Origin: an uncultured bacterium
GTDB taxonomy: Bacteria; Pseudomonadota; Alphaproteobacteria; CAISDR01
Assembly (NCBI GenBank): GCA_903884125.1
Contig: CAISDR010000515.1
Coordinates: 1 to 7,265 of the forward strand
Direction: 5' to 3'
DNA length: 7,265 nt
Position numbers and translations under genes: made by a program. Of this stretch, positions 1-5,898 are shown piece after piece; position 1 is the stretch's first letter; every line of letters starts with the position of its first letter. A model generated the notes under the pieces. That model saw only the letters and a list, made by a program, of their open reading frames with translations, did not search any database and was not told the origin of the DNA.

Positions 1-2
1 CT

Positions 3-1874
3 GTTCAACTTGAATTTGGCTTTCAGGGACTTCGGACAAAATTTCTAGGCTCTCTTCCGCCGCTCGACGCCGCAGATGGCAGCGCCAAGCTGACGCTGAG
101 TGAACTGGAAGTGCTGGTAAACCATGGCAAGGTTGGCGCACTTGAAGCCAGTGATGGGCACGTCGTGTTGAGCGAACTGGATCAGCCTGTTTCTAAGGGC
201 GCCATTTCGCTGGGCCTTGCGGGCACTATGGCGGAAACTTTACGTATCCTGAATTTTGCGCCACTTGGCTATCCTGCGCGGTTTGGAATTGATGCACCTG
301 GCGTCGGCGGCAGTCAGGCCGTTCGGGTCAGCGTTAAACTTCCGTTACTTGAAACGGTGACGATGGAACAGGTCAGCCTGAAAGTTGAAGGATCCGTCAA
401 AGGGCTTGGACTGAAACATCTGGTTGGCAATCGCGACCTGACGGATGGCGATCTTTCCCTTGAATTGGATAATGCCGGACTTACGGCCAATGGTATTGGA
501 CGATTGGAAGGTGTTCCACTTGCCATCACCTGGCGGGAAGATTTTAACGCTGGAAAGAAACCATCGTCGCGTTTTCTGGTCTCGGGGATTGTAGATGACA
601 AGGATCGCGATCGACTGGGTATATCAACCGACTGGCGCGCGCGCGGGCCAATCGGCGCAAAAGTTGAATTGATCGGTCGCGGCCCGGAGATCCTGAGTGG
701 CAAGGCCGAGTTGAATCTTGATTCAACGCTGATTGATTACCCTGAGCTGGATTTGCTACGACTGCCTGATCAGCCTGGGGCGGCCACATTTGATATCGCA
801 TTTCCGACGGATGGTATTCGCCTTTCAAACATCCAGCTGAAAGCAGGCGAGGTTTTGGCCCGCGGCGAAGTCTTTTTCGACAAATCAGGACAAATGATGT
901 CGGTGCGCCTGTCCCCGATCCAGATCGGTGACCGTACCGACCTGGATATCAGTATTAAACGTCAAATCGAACCCAAGACCGAACGCCTGGTATTTGATGT
1001 TCAGGGGCGGAAGTTTGACTCAACGGGTCTGATGGACTGGATCAATGAACCCGATGACCCGGCTGACGCGGGGAAGCCCGGCACACCATTCAGCGTTTCG
1101 GCAAAGCTGAAATCTGTCGTATTGGCAGATGAGGCGCCTGCGGTGCGCAATGTCACGCTGAGCCTTAATCACGATGGGCTCAGGGTAACGAATATGTCGG
1201 CACTTGCAGAGGTGGGTGATAGGGGACATCTGGAACTGTCCATCGCACCCAAAGATGCCCAGCACCGCAAGCTTGCAGTTCAATCGGATGATGCCGGTGC
1301 AGCGCTTGAATCAGTTGACGTCTTTGACGAAGGCACTGGCGGTAAGCTGGCAGTCGATGCAATCTATGATGACCGCACGCCAAATGGGCCATTGACCGGC
1401 AGGTTGGAGATAAATGATCTGCGCATCCTGAAAGCGCCGGTGCTGTTTCAGTTGTTGACGGTAGCCTCAGTTAATGGCGCGCTGGACACGCTTCAGGGTA
1501 CTGGCATCCTCTTTGGCGAAAGCAGGTTGAACTTCCGCAGTCAGGATGGACGCATATATCTTTCCGAAGGCCTGTTTTCAGGGCCGATGGTTGCGCTGAC
1601 ACTGTCTGGTCTGGTTGATCAGCATGCAAACGCACTTGAGCTCAAAGGTGCACTTGTACCGCTGTCGGGAATAAACACGCTGCTTGGTGACATTCCATTG
1701 ATAGGGGACCTGATCGTGGGCCGCAAGGGCGAGGGGATCATCGGCATGGATTATTCGATCACGGGCCCGTCTGCATCCCCGCGCATCGGGGTCAATCCGC
1801 TGTCAGTGCTGGCGCCAAGCTTTCTCAAGCGTATCTTTGATATCGGTCAGCCCGTTGCCCCCAATGCGCCCTGA
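3..1874 (+). CDS. AsmA/YhdP-like envelope protein, C-terminal part (5' end outside window)
   Basis: The reading frame is open from the first bases of the window, so the 5' end is missing; the GTG at 111 is an internal codon, not a likely start. At least 623 residues are visible. The protein is made of repeating short amphipathic beta-strand-like segments with few Cys or Trp and no membrane helix, as in the long beta-sheet groove of AsmA-like proteins. The last 160 residues or so look like an AsmA-like C-terminal domain: a LEINDLRI segment, then KAPVLFQLL, a GESRLNF strand, the LSGLVD turn, a hydrophobic 'GDIPLIGDLIVG' segment, an 'YSITGPSASPRIGVNP' strand and a final SFLKRIFD helix. Family members such as YhdP and TamB sit in the inner membrane, span the periplasm and are implicated in moving phospholipid to the outer membrane. 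Family membership is fairly secure; the exact subfamily (DUF3971/YhdP) is inference, and lipid transport is inferred from relatives. Confidence 0.85.
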   Translation, partial: VQLEFGFQGLRTKFLGSLPPLDAADGSAKLTLSELEVLVNHGKVGALEASDGHVVLSELDQPVSKGAISLGLAGTMAETLRILNFAPLGYPARFGIDAPGVGGSQAVRVSVKLPLLETVTMEQVSLKVEGSVKGLGLKHLVGNRDLTDGDLSLELDNAGLTANGIGRLEGVPLAITWREDFNAGKKPSSRFLVSGIVDDKDRDRLGISTDWRARGPIGAKVELIGRGPEILSGKAELNLDSTLIDYPELDLLRLPDQPGAATFDIAFPTDGIRLSNIQLKAGEVLARGEVFFDKSGQMMSVRLSPIQIGDRTDLDISIKRQIEPKTERLVFDVQGRKFDSTGLMDWINEPDDPADAGKPGTPFSVSAKLKSVVLADEAPAVRNVTLSLNHDGLRVTNMSALAEVGDRGHLELSIAPKDAQHRKLAVQSDDAGAALESVDVFDEGTGGKLAVDAIYDDRTPNGPLTGRLEINDLRILKAPVLFQLLTVASVNGALDTLQGTGILFGESRLNFRSQDGRIYLSEGLFSGPMVALTLSGLVDQHANALELKGALVPLSGINTLLGDIPLIGDLIVGRKGEGIIGMDYSITGPSASPRIGVNPLSVLAPSFLKRIFDIGQPVAPNAP

Positions 1875-2595
1875 TAGGAATGTTCTGGTTGGGGTAGATG
1901 GATGCAAGAGCGGCTGGATCGCTGCAATTGATCGAGAAAGCAAAATATCGATCGCAGTTTTTGCAACGATTACAGATCTGTTTGGCGCGATTGGTGAAGG
2001 CGCATTGGTTGCCATCGACATGCCAATCGGCCTCAATCGGAGAAATGGTCCAGGCGGGCGCGGGCCGGAACAATTGGTACGTCCAATGCTGGGCGTGCGA
2101 CAGTCGTCGGTATTTTCAGTACCTGCCAGAAGTGCTGTCGAAGCAGCAGATTATGCAAATGCCTGCATACTGGCGGCCAGACTCTCCGACCCCCCGCGTA
2201 AAGTTTCCAAACAGTGTTTCCACATTTTTCCCAAAATTCTGGAACTGGATCGTCACCTGCGGGCACATCCGTATTTGCTTCGACAAACATTCGAGGTGCA
2301 TCCGGAACTGGGCTTCTGGCGGTTAAACAAATGTCAGCCATTGACCGAACCCAAAAAGGTGAAGGGTGCTGTTCATGGTCCCGGTATGGAATTGCGAAAG
2401 GCTCTGTTACGGCAGGGTGACATTGATGCGACTGTTCTGGCCGCCTGTGTGCCAAAGGGTGCCGGGGCAGACGACATGCTCGATGCTCTTTCAGCATTAA
2501 CGGTGGCGCGCCGGTTGGCAAACGGCACGGCGCGTTGCTATCCCGATCCGCCGGGCCGGGACGAATACGGCCTGCCGATTGCAATATGGGTTTAA
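1864..2595 (+). CDS. DUF429 family protein, predicted RNase-H-fold nuclease
   Basis: A 243-residue protein with the DUF429 pattern (COG4923-like). It has an N-terminal GVDGCKSGW strand-turn (D12), an acidic DMPIGL motif (D52), SSVFSVPAR, FPKILELD, EVHPE (about 144-148), a basic K-rich segment followed by LRKALL, and a C-terminal DDMLDALSA motif (D203, D204, D207) before the closing GLPIAIWV. The acidic residues on successive RNase-H-like strands suggest a metal-dependent nuclease or phosphotransferase fold, but no member has a firmly established role that I know of. The ATG at 1864 was chosen because only a short non-conserved stretch precedes the first conserved strand. It lies 11 bp inside the upstream AsmA-like gene, so translation may be coupled. 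No good Shine-Dalgarno is visible. A TTG at 1837 in the same frame would add nine unconvincing residues. The family assignment is strong; the function is unknown. Confidence 0.88.
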   Translation: MRPDRNVLVGVDGCKSGWIAAIDRESKISIAVFATITDLFGAIGEGALVAIDMPIGLNRRNGPGGRGPEQLVRPMLGVRQSSVFSVPARSAVEAADYANACILAARLSDPPRKVSKQCFHIFPKILELDRHLRAHPYLLRQTFEVHPELGFWRLNKCQPLTEPKKVKGAVHGPGMELRKALLRQGDIDATVLAACVPKGAGADDMLDALSALTVARRLANGTARCYPDPPGRDEYGLPIAIWV

Positions 2596-2623
2596 AACTG
2601 TCGGTCAGGTCTCAATCGGCAGG
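2571..2623. repeat. Inverted repeat across two convergent gene ends
   Basis: CCTGCCGATTG at 2571-2581 is repeated in perfect inverse at 2613-2623, with a 31-base loop; a G-T and a G-C pair can extend the stem by two. The arms lie in the last codons of the DUF429 gene and of sseA, and the loop holds both stop codons. There is no T-run, so it is not a standard intrinsic terminator. It could act as a weak two-way transcript-end hairpin. It could equally be a by-product, since both proteins end with Leu-Pro-Ile encoded by the same codons. Confidence 0.4.
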
Positions 2624-3453
2624 TCATTGCGCGCACCCCATTCCGACCATGAACCATCATAGACGGCAACCTGCCGATGACCGGCCAGTTCTAGGCCCAG
2701 ATTAAGGATCGCGGCTGTCACGCCTGATCCGCACATGGTTGTCACCGGCCGGTTCATGGCAATATTTTTGGCGGCAAAAATAGCACGTAGTTCATCGACA
2801 TTTCGCATCGTGCCGTCTGCGTTCAGCAGATCGGTATAGGGCAGGTTTATCGCACCTGGAACATGGCCGCCGCGAACGCCCGTCCGCGGTTCGGGCATTG
2901 TCCCTGAAAAACGCGGGGCGGACCGTGCATCCAGAACCTGTTCGCGATGGCTGGAAATATTGGCAAGCACCTGTTCGGCGTTGCGAATGCGCGTATGGTT
3001 GAGACGCGCCGTCATGTGCCGTTCACGAAGCCTGGGCGGTTCATCGGTCACAGGGCGGCCCTCGACCTTCCATTTCGGGAGCCCACCATCCAGCACGGCC
3101 ACATCATCATGTCCCATCGCGCGGAACATCCACCAGATTCGGGCAGCGGAAAACAATCCGGCACCATCATAAACGATTACCCGCAGGCCATCGCCAAGGC
3201 CGAGCCGCCGCATGCGGCTGGCAAACATTTCCGGTGGTGGCAGCATATGCGGCAGATCGGTATTCGGATCAGAGATGGCATCGATATCGATGAAATGTGA
3301 ATCGGGAATATGTTCCAGATCATATTCCGCACGGGCGTTGCGTCCGGCCTGTGGCAGATACCATGATCCATCAACGATGCGCACATCCGGCGCATCCATA
3401 TGGTCAGCCAGCCATTGGGTGGAAACCAGAAGGTTTGAATTTGAATGGGGCAT
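2605..3453 (-). CDS. sseA: 3-mercaptopyruvate sulfurtransferase (tandem rhodanese)
   Basis: The enzyme takes sulfur from 3-mercaptopyruvate onto an active-site cysteine persulfide and passes it to thiols, thioredoxin or cyanide, releasing pyruvate (EC 2.8.1.2). It is normally cytoplasmic here, as no signal peptide is visible. The 282-residue protein has two rhodanese domains. The N-terminal, non-catalytic one (about 8-135) has LVSTQWLADH, RIVDGSWYLP, AEYDLEHIPDSHFIDID and VYDGAGLFSAARIWWMFRAM. The catalytic one (about 155-282) has LDARSAPRFSG, GHVPGAINLP and the CGSGVTAA loop. This CGSG(V/I)T loop is diagnostic of MST rather than thiosulfate rhodanese: catalytic C241, S243. R181 and R190 sit 60 and 51 residues before C241, matching the two substrate-carboxylate arginines of characterised MSTs. 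Length is full. The start is fixed by a GGAG 8 bases upstream, and the ATG shares one base with the stop of the cysteine synthase gene (TGATG). It is last in the minus-strand operon. Confidence 0.93.
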   Translation of the reverse strand: MPHSNSNLLVSTQWLADHMDAPDVRIVDGSWYLPQAGRNARAEYDLEHIPDSHFIDIDAISDPNTDLPHMLPPPEMFASRMRRLGLGDGLRVIVYDGAGLFSAARIWWMFRAMGHDDVAVLDGGLPKWKVEGRPVTDEPPRLRERHMTARLNHTRIRNAEQVLANISSHREQVLDARSAPRFSGTMPEPRTGVRGGHVPGAINLPYTDLLNADGTMRNVDELRAIFAAKNIAMNRPVTTMCGSGVTAAILNLGLELAGHRQVAVYDGSWSEWGARNDLPIET

Positions 3454-4469
3454 CAGGCACGCTCCGACAATTGGGGGGAAGATGCTCCATGATCAAGCCA
3501 GGATGGTATCGGCAAGCCTTTGGAGCGAAGAAATTCCGGATTATATAATTTGGATTGATAGCGATTACCGTAATCGCAGAGGATCGTCACAATGGTATGC
3601 CCCGGCCCCAGATGGCGTGCAAGTCGGATCGCACCGGCAACATTTATTCCCGATGATCCACCAAGGCACAAACCTTCATGGGACAAAAGATCAAATACAA
3701 TTGGCAATGCTTCGTGATCGTCAATCTGATAGGCCACATCGATAGGGGCATCTTCCAGATTGGCTGTAATACGACCTTGCCCAATGCCTTCGGTAATCGA
3801 TGATCCTTCAGACCTTAATTCGCCATGTGTATAGAAATTATACAGAGCGGCACCCATGGGGTCAGCTAGTGCAATCTTTACCTCAGGGCGCATTGATTTG
3901 AGGTAGATACCGACGCCCGCCAATGTCCCACCCGATCCGACCGAACAGGTGAACCCGTCTATTTTGCCGTCAAGTTGTGCCCAAATTTCTGGCCCCGTAC
4001 TTTCGATATGGGCCTTGCGATTGGTGACATTGTCGAACTGATTGGCAAAGAATGCGCCGCGTTCCATGGCCAGACGCCCGGCATATTTCACATAATTATT
4101 TGGATCGCGATAGGGTACAGCCGGTACCTCAATAAGTTCCGCGCCCAAAAGCCTGAGGCTGTCCTTTTTTTCCTGGGATTGCGTTTCAGGAATGACAATT
4201 ACGGTTTTATAGCCCAGCGCATTGGCGACCATGGCCAGACCAATGCCGGTATTGCCTGCGGTTCCTTCAACGATTGTGCCGCCGGGTTTAAGCTGACCCT
4301 GGCGTTCAGCCTCGCGAATGATCCACAAGGCGGCGCGGTCTTTGACCGACTGGCCGGGGTTCAAAAACTCGGCCTTGCCCAGAATGGTGCATCCCGTGTC
4401 GGCTGAAGATTTTTTTAAGTGGATCAATGGTGTGTTTCCCACCAGATCCAGGACCGATTTTCCGATCAT
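3453..4469 (-). CDS. cysK: Cysteine synthase, PLP-dependent (CysK family)
   Basis: It condenses O-acetylserine with sulfide to give cysteine and acetate (EC 2.5.1.47), in the cytoplasm, using PLP. The 338-residue fold-type-II protein shows, in order: VGNTPLIHL (10-18), the NPGQSVKDRAA motif with PLP Schiff-base lysine K43, the substrate loop EGTAGNTG (68-75), the phosphate-binding VGSGGT (177-182), EGSSITEGIGQG (221-232), and GGSSGIN (270-276), whose serine contacts the pyridine nitrogen. The usual TSGNTG loop is TAGNTG here, with Ala71 in place of Ser. I associate that variant with a divergent branch of cysteine synthases, so O-acetylserine use is probable but not proven. The C-terminus is about 20 residues longer than E. 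coli CysK. The ATG overlaps the Nudix stop by 4 bp (ATGA), and an AAGGA lies 7 bases upstream within the Nudix 3' end. No CBS regulatory domain is present, which argues against cystathionine beta-synthase. The downstream sulfurtransferase supports a cysteine/sulfur role. Confidence 0.9.
   Translation of the reverse strand: MIGKSVLDLVGNTPLIHLKKSSADTGCTILGKAEFLNPGQSVKDRAALWIIREAERQGQLKPGGTIVEGTAGNTGIGLAMVANALGYKTVIVIPETQSQEKKDSLRLLGAELIEVPAVPYRDPNNYVKYAGRLAMERGAFFANQFDNVTNRKAHIESTGPEIWAQLDGKIDGFTCSVGSGGTLAGVGIYLKSMRPEVKIALADPMGAALYNFYTHGELRSEGSSITEGIGQGRITANLEDAPIDVAYQIDDHEALPIVFDLLSHEGLCLGGSSGINVAGAIRLARHLGPGHTIVTILCDYGNRYQSKLYNPEFLRSKGLPIPSWLDHGASSPQLSERA
3462..3465 (-). promoter_or_regulatory. 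Ribosome binding site of sseA
   Basis: GGAG on the minus strand, 8 bases before the sseA ATG and inside the last codons of the cysteine synthase gene. It supports the ATG at 3453 and coupled translation through the TGATG junction. Confidence 0.6.
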
Positions 4470-5107
4470 TCCTTGTTCCTTTGGCCCCGGTCCCTATAGC
4501 CCGGCGCCCCTTTTAGTATTTCTCGATCTAGCCAAATCAGCGCTGTGGCAGTAACCAGACTACCCATCCGATCAAGCTGAGCCAAGGCATCCTGAAGCCC
4601 CATCCGGACAATTCTGATGTCTTCATGTTCGTGGACAAGCCCGCCGTGTCCCATACCGGGGTCCAGCGCTACCAGTCCAAGATAGACGTGTACGCGCTCG
4701 CTGGCCTGACCGGGCGAGGGGGCCCATATCCCGATTTCCTTTAGATCGGCAATCTGAACGCCAGCCTCCTCAAGCGCCTCCCGCCGGGCGGTATCAGCCG
4801 GCGACTGGTCTGCCGGGATTCGACCAGCAACGATTTCCAGGCTCCATGGCGCCTGATCGCCATGGGCAAAGTGACCAGAGCGGAATTGTTCAACCAGGAT
4901 CACCTGTTCCAAGTGCGGATCAAAGAGTAAAACTGCTGCAGAATCAAGAGTTTGTAACACCTCACGGCTTAGGACTGGCGACCAGCTGCCATCATAGAGC
5001 TGGTGACGCAGCTGGTACTCGACCAGGCGATAAAAGCCGTCAAACCGAACGGTTTTGCTGATCAGATCTGTTTGCAAGGGTTGGGGTAAAATTGGCGGTG
5101 ATGTCAT
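4466..5107 (-). CDS. nudF: Nudix hydrolase, ADP-ribose pyrophosphatase type
   Basis: Probably cleaves ADP-ribose to AMP and ribose 5-phosphate. The 213-residue length is close to E. coli NudF (about 209). The N-terminal domain (about 15-55) resembles the NudF dimerisation strand region. It is followed by SAAVLLFDP, an ILVEQFR strand, and SLEIVAG leading into the Nudix box at 95-117 (G95, R109-E110, E113-E114, G116). Downstream lie APSPGQASER (the SPGxxSE motif typical of ADP-ribose pyrophosphatases) and HEHEDIRIVRM, again NudF-like. One oddity: the first glutamate of the Nudix box (Gx5E) is Gln101, while the metal-binding REx2EE core is intact, so activity is expected. Other YffH/NudK-type substrates, such as GDP-sugars, cannot be excluded. 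It is first in the operon with the cysteine synthase and sulfurtransferase genes and divergent from the ChrR-like gene. The RBS is weak (CCGAG directly before the ATG). The gene symbol is by family resemblance. Confidence 0.82.
   Translation of the reverse strand: MTSPPILPQPLQTDLISKTVRFDGFYRLVEYQLRHQLYDGSWSPVLSREVLQTLDSAAVLLFDPHLEQVILVEQFRSGHFAHGDQAPWSLEIVAGRIPADQSPADTARREALEEAGVQIADLKEIGIWAPSPGQASERVHVYLGLVALDPGMGHGGLVHEHEDIRIVRMGLQDALAQLDRMGSLVTATALIWLDREILKGAPGYRDRGQRNKE
4477..4481 (-). promoter_or_regulatory. Ribosome binding site of the cysteine synthase gene
   Basis: AAGGA on the minus strand, 7 bases before the ATG and within the 3' end of the Nudix gene. A second AAGGA touches the ATG directly. 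It supports the start at 4469 and the ATGA coupling. Confidence 0.55.
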
Positions 5108-5172
5108 CTCGGCATTTTAATCATAAATGTTGATTGCTGCGCCTAATAATCCTGGTCTTCGCGCGGTTTGGG

Positions 5173-5200
5173 TGATCCGACTGCAGATCAACTGCGTATC
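5173..5200 (+). promoter_or_regulatory. Candidate ECF (RpoE/ChrR-type) promoter
   Basis: TGATCC at 5173-5178 matches the -35 element I know for promoters of the Rhodobacter RpoE sigma factor that pairs with ChrR. After 16 bases comes CGTATC (5195-5200), a plausible ECF -10 element. Transcription would start near 5207, giving a leader of about 30 bases with the RBS inside it. Position, spacing and the identity of the downstream gene all fit autoregulation by a RpoE-ChrR pair. The -35 resemblance is the stronger part; the -10 assignment is less certain. Confidence 0.55.
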
Positions 5201-5223
5201 CCTATCGAACACACAATCCAGTT

Positions 5224-5228
5224 AGGAG
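5224..5228 (+). promoter_or_regulatory. Ribosome binding site of the ChrR-like gene
   Basis: AGGAG, 10 bases before the ATG at 5239. No other start codon exists in that frame between the TGA at 5173 and this ATG, so the start is well fixed; a GTG directly after it is the only close alternative. Confidence 0.65.
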
Positions 5229-5238
5229 CCCCCTTCCA

Positions 5239-5898
5239 ATGGTGGCCTATCACCCGCCCGCGGAATACCTTTGTGATTATGCAGCAGGCACTGCATGCGA
5301 AGCCGTGTCGGTGCTGATTGCCACACATCTGGCGTTATGCCCACAATGTCGACGGCAGGTCAGTGCGTTGGATCATCTGGGTGGGGTTATGCTCGAAGAC
5401 CTTCCACCTGCAAGCCTTTCGCATCACGCTCCCGAACTGCCGACATTCAAGGAGCCTGCCGACATATTGCCCCCGCAATTGACGGCCAACTGGCCTGTTG
5501 AACCAAGCATTCCTGAGCCGCTGCGCAGCTATCTGGCAATGGCGGCAAAGCCGCCGGTCTGGCGTTGGCGTTTGCCTGGCCTGTCAGAGATGGCAGTAGC
5601 GGTAATGGGCGAAAATCGGCGTTCAATGGCACATCTGATGCGCATTCCTGCCGGTCGGGCCATGCCACGACACAAGCATTTCGGACATGAACTTACTCTT
5701 GTTTTATCTGGCGGGTTCAGCGATGAAACCGGCCATTATGAGCGCGGCGATATCGGGTATGCAGACTTCAATACCGATCATCGACCAATCGCTGACCGCG
5801 GTGCACCCTGTATCTGTTTTGTGGTGATGGATGCGCCATTGAAACTGACTGGCCCCCTGGGCCGCATGATTAACTGGGCATTTGGAACTTCGCGATGA
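5239..5898 (+). CDS. chrR: ChrR-like zinc anti-sigma factor with C-terminal cupin domain
   Basis: ChrR holds an ECF sigma factor (RpoE) inactive in the cytoplasm and releases it on singlet oxygen or organic hydroperoxide stress. The 219-residue protein has the two ChrR domains. In the N-terminal zinc anti-sigma domain, H5, H30, C34 and C37 (H-x24-H-x3-C-x2-C) match R. sphaeroides ChrR H6, H31, C35 and C38 in spacing. In the C-terminal cupin-like domain (about 105-200), H145, H147, E151 and H181 match the second zinc site (H141, H143, E147, H177). Cys191 and Cys193 match C187 and C189. The residue numbers for R. sphaeroides are from memory. With both zinc sites intact, a functional regulator is expected. 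The oddity is genomic: chrR normally follows rpoE directly, but here a divergent promoter region lies upstream and no sigma gene is in the window. The gene starts an operon with a DUF6134 gene (4-bp overlap) and a dehydrogenase gene. It could also be a ChrR paralogue with another partner. Confidence 0.88.
   Translation: MVAYHPPAEYLCDYAAGTACEAVSVLIATHLALCPQCRRQVSALDHLGGVMLEDLPPASLSHHAPELPTFKEPADILPPQLTANWPVEPSIPEPLRSYLAMAAKPPVWRWRLPGLSEMAVAVMGENRRSMAHLMRIPAGRAMPRHKHFGHELTLVLSGGFSDETGHYERGDIGYADFNTDHRPIADRGAPCICFVVMDAPLKLTGPLGRMINWAFGTSR

Larger units (their letters stand above)
5108..5238. other. Divergent intergenic region with control sites for two operons
   Basis: These 131 bp separate the minus-strand Nudix operon from the plus-strand ChrR-like operon, so they must hold both promoters. 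The right half has an ECF-type promoter candidate and an RBS, annotated separately. The left half, next to the Nudix start, is AT-rich and holds a short inverted repeat, AATCA-N7-TGATT at 5119-5135. It also holds a TATGAT on the minus strand (5120-5125) without a convincing -35 partner. No remnant of a sigma factor gene is visible: the frame leading into the ChrR-like ATG is closed by a TGA at 5173. Confidence 0.7.

Noticed and set aside
111..113. GTG at 111 as the true start of the AsmA-like gene
   Set aside because: The frame is open and protein-like back to the window edge, no SD precedes the GTG, and AsmA-like proteins of this type are much longer.
1837..1866. TTG start at 1837 for the DUF429 gene
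   Set aside because: A rare start codon giving a longer overlap with the AsmA-like gene and nine residues unlike the family N-terminus; the ATG at 1864 fits better.
2033..2584. A 183-codon open frame on the minus strand opposite the DUF429 gene
   Set aside because: The plus-strand frame carries all the DUF429 motifs; the antisense product has no family resemblance and no RBS support.
2582..2612. Intrinsic terminator between the convergent genes
   Set aside because: There is a stem but no T-tract on either strand and the loop is long, so only an inverted repeat is reported.
3212..3745. A 177-codon open frame on the plus strand across the sseA/cysteine synthase junction
   Set aside because: It lies wholly antisense to two well-supported enzymes, has no recognisable domain and reads as low-quality shadow coding.
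5120..5125. Minus-strand TATGAT as the -10 of the Nudix operon promoter
   Set aside because: No -35-like hexamer at 16-18 bases, and the transcript would start almost at the ATG; too weak to annotate.
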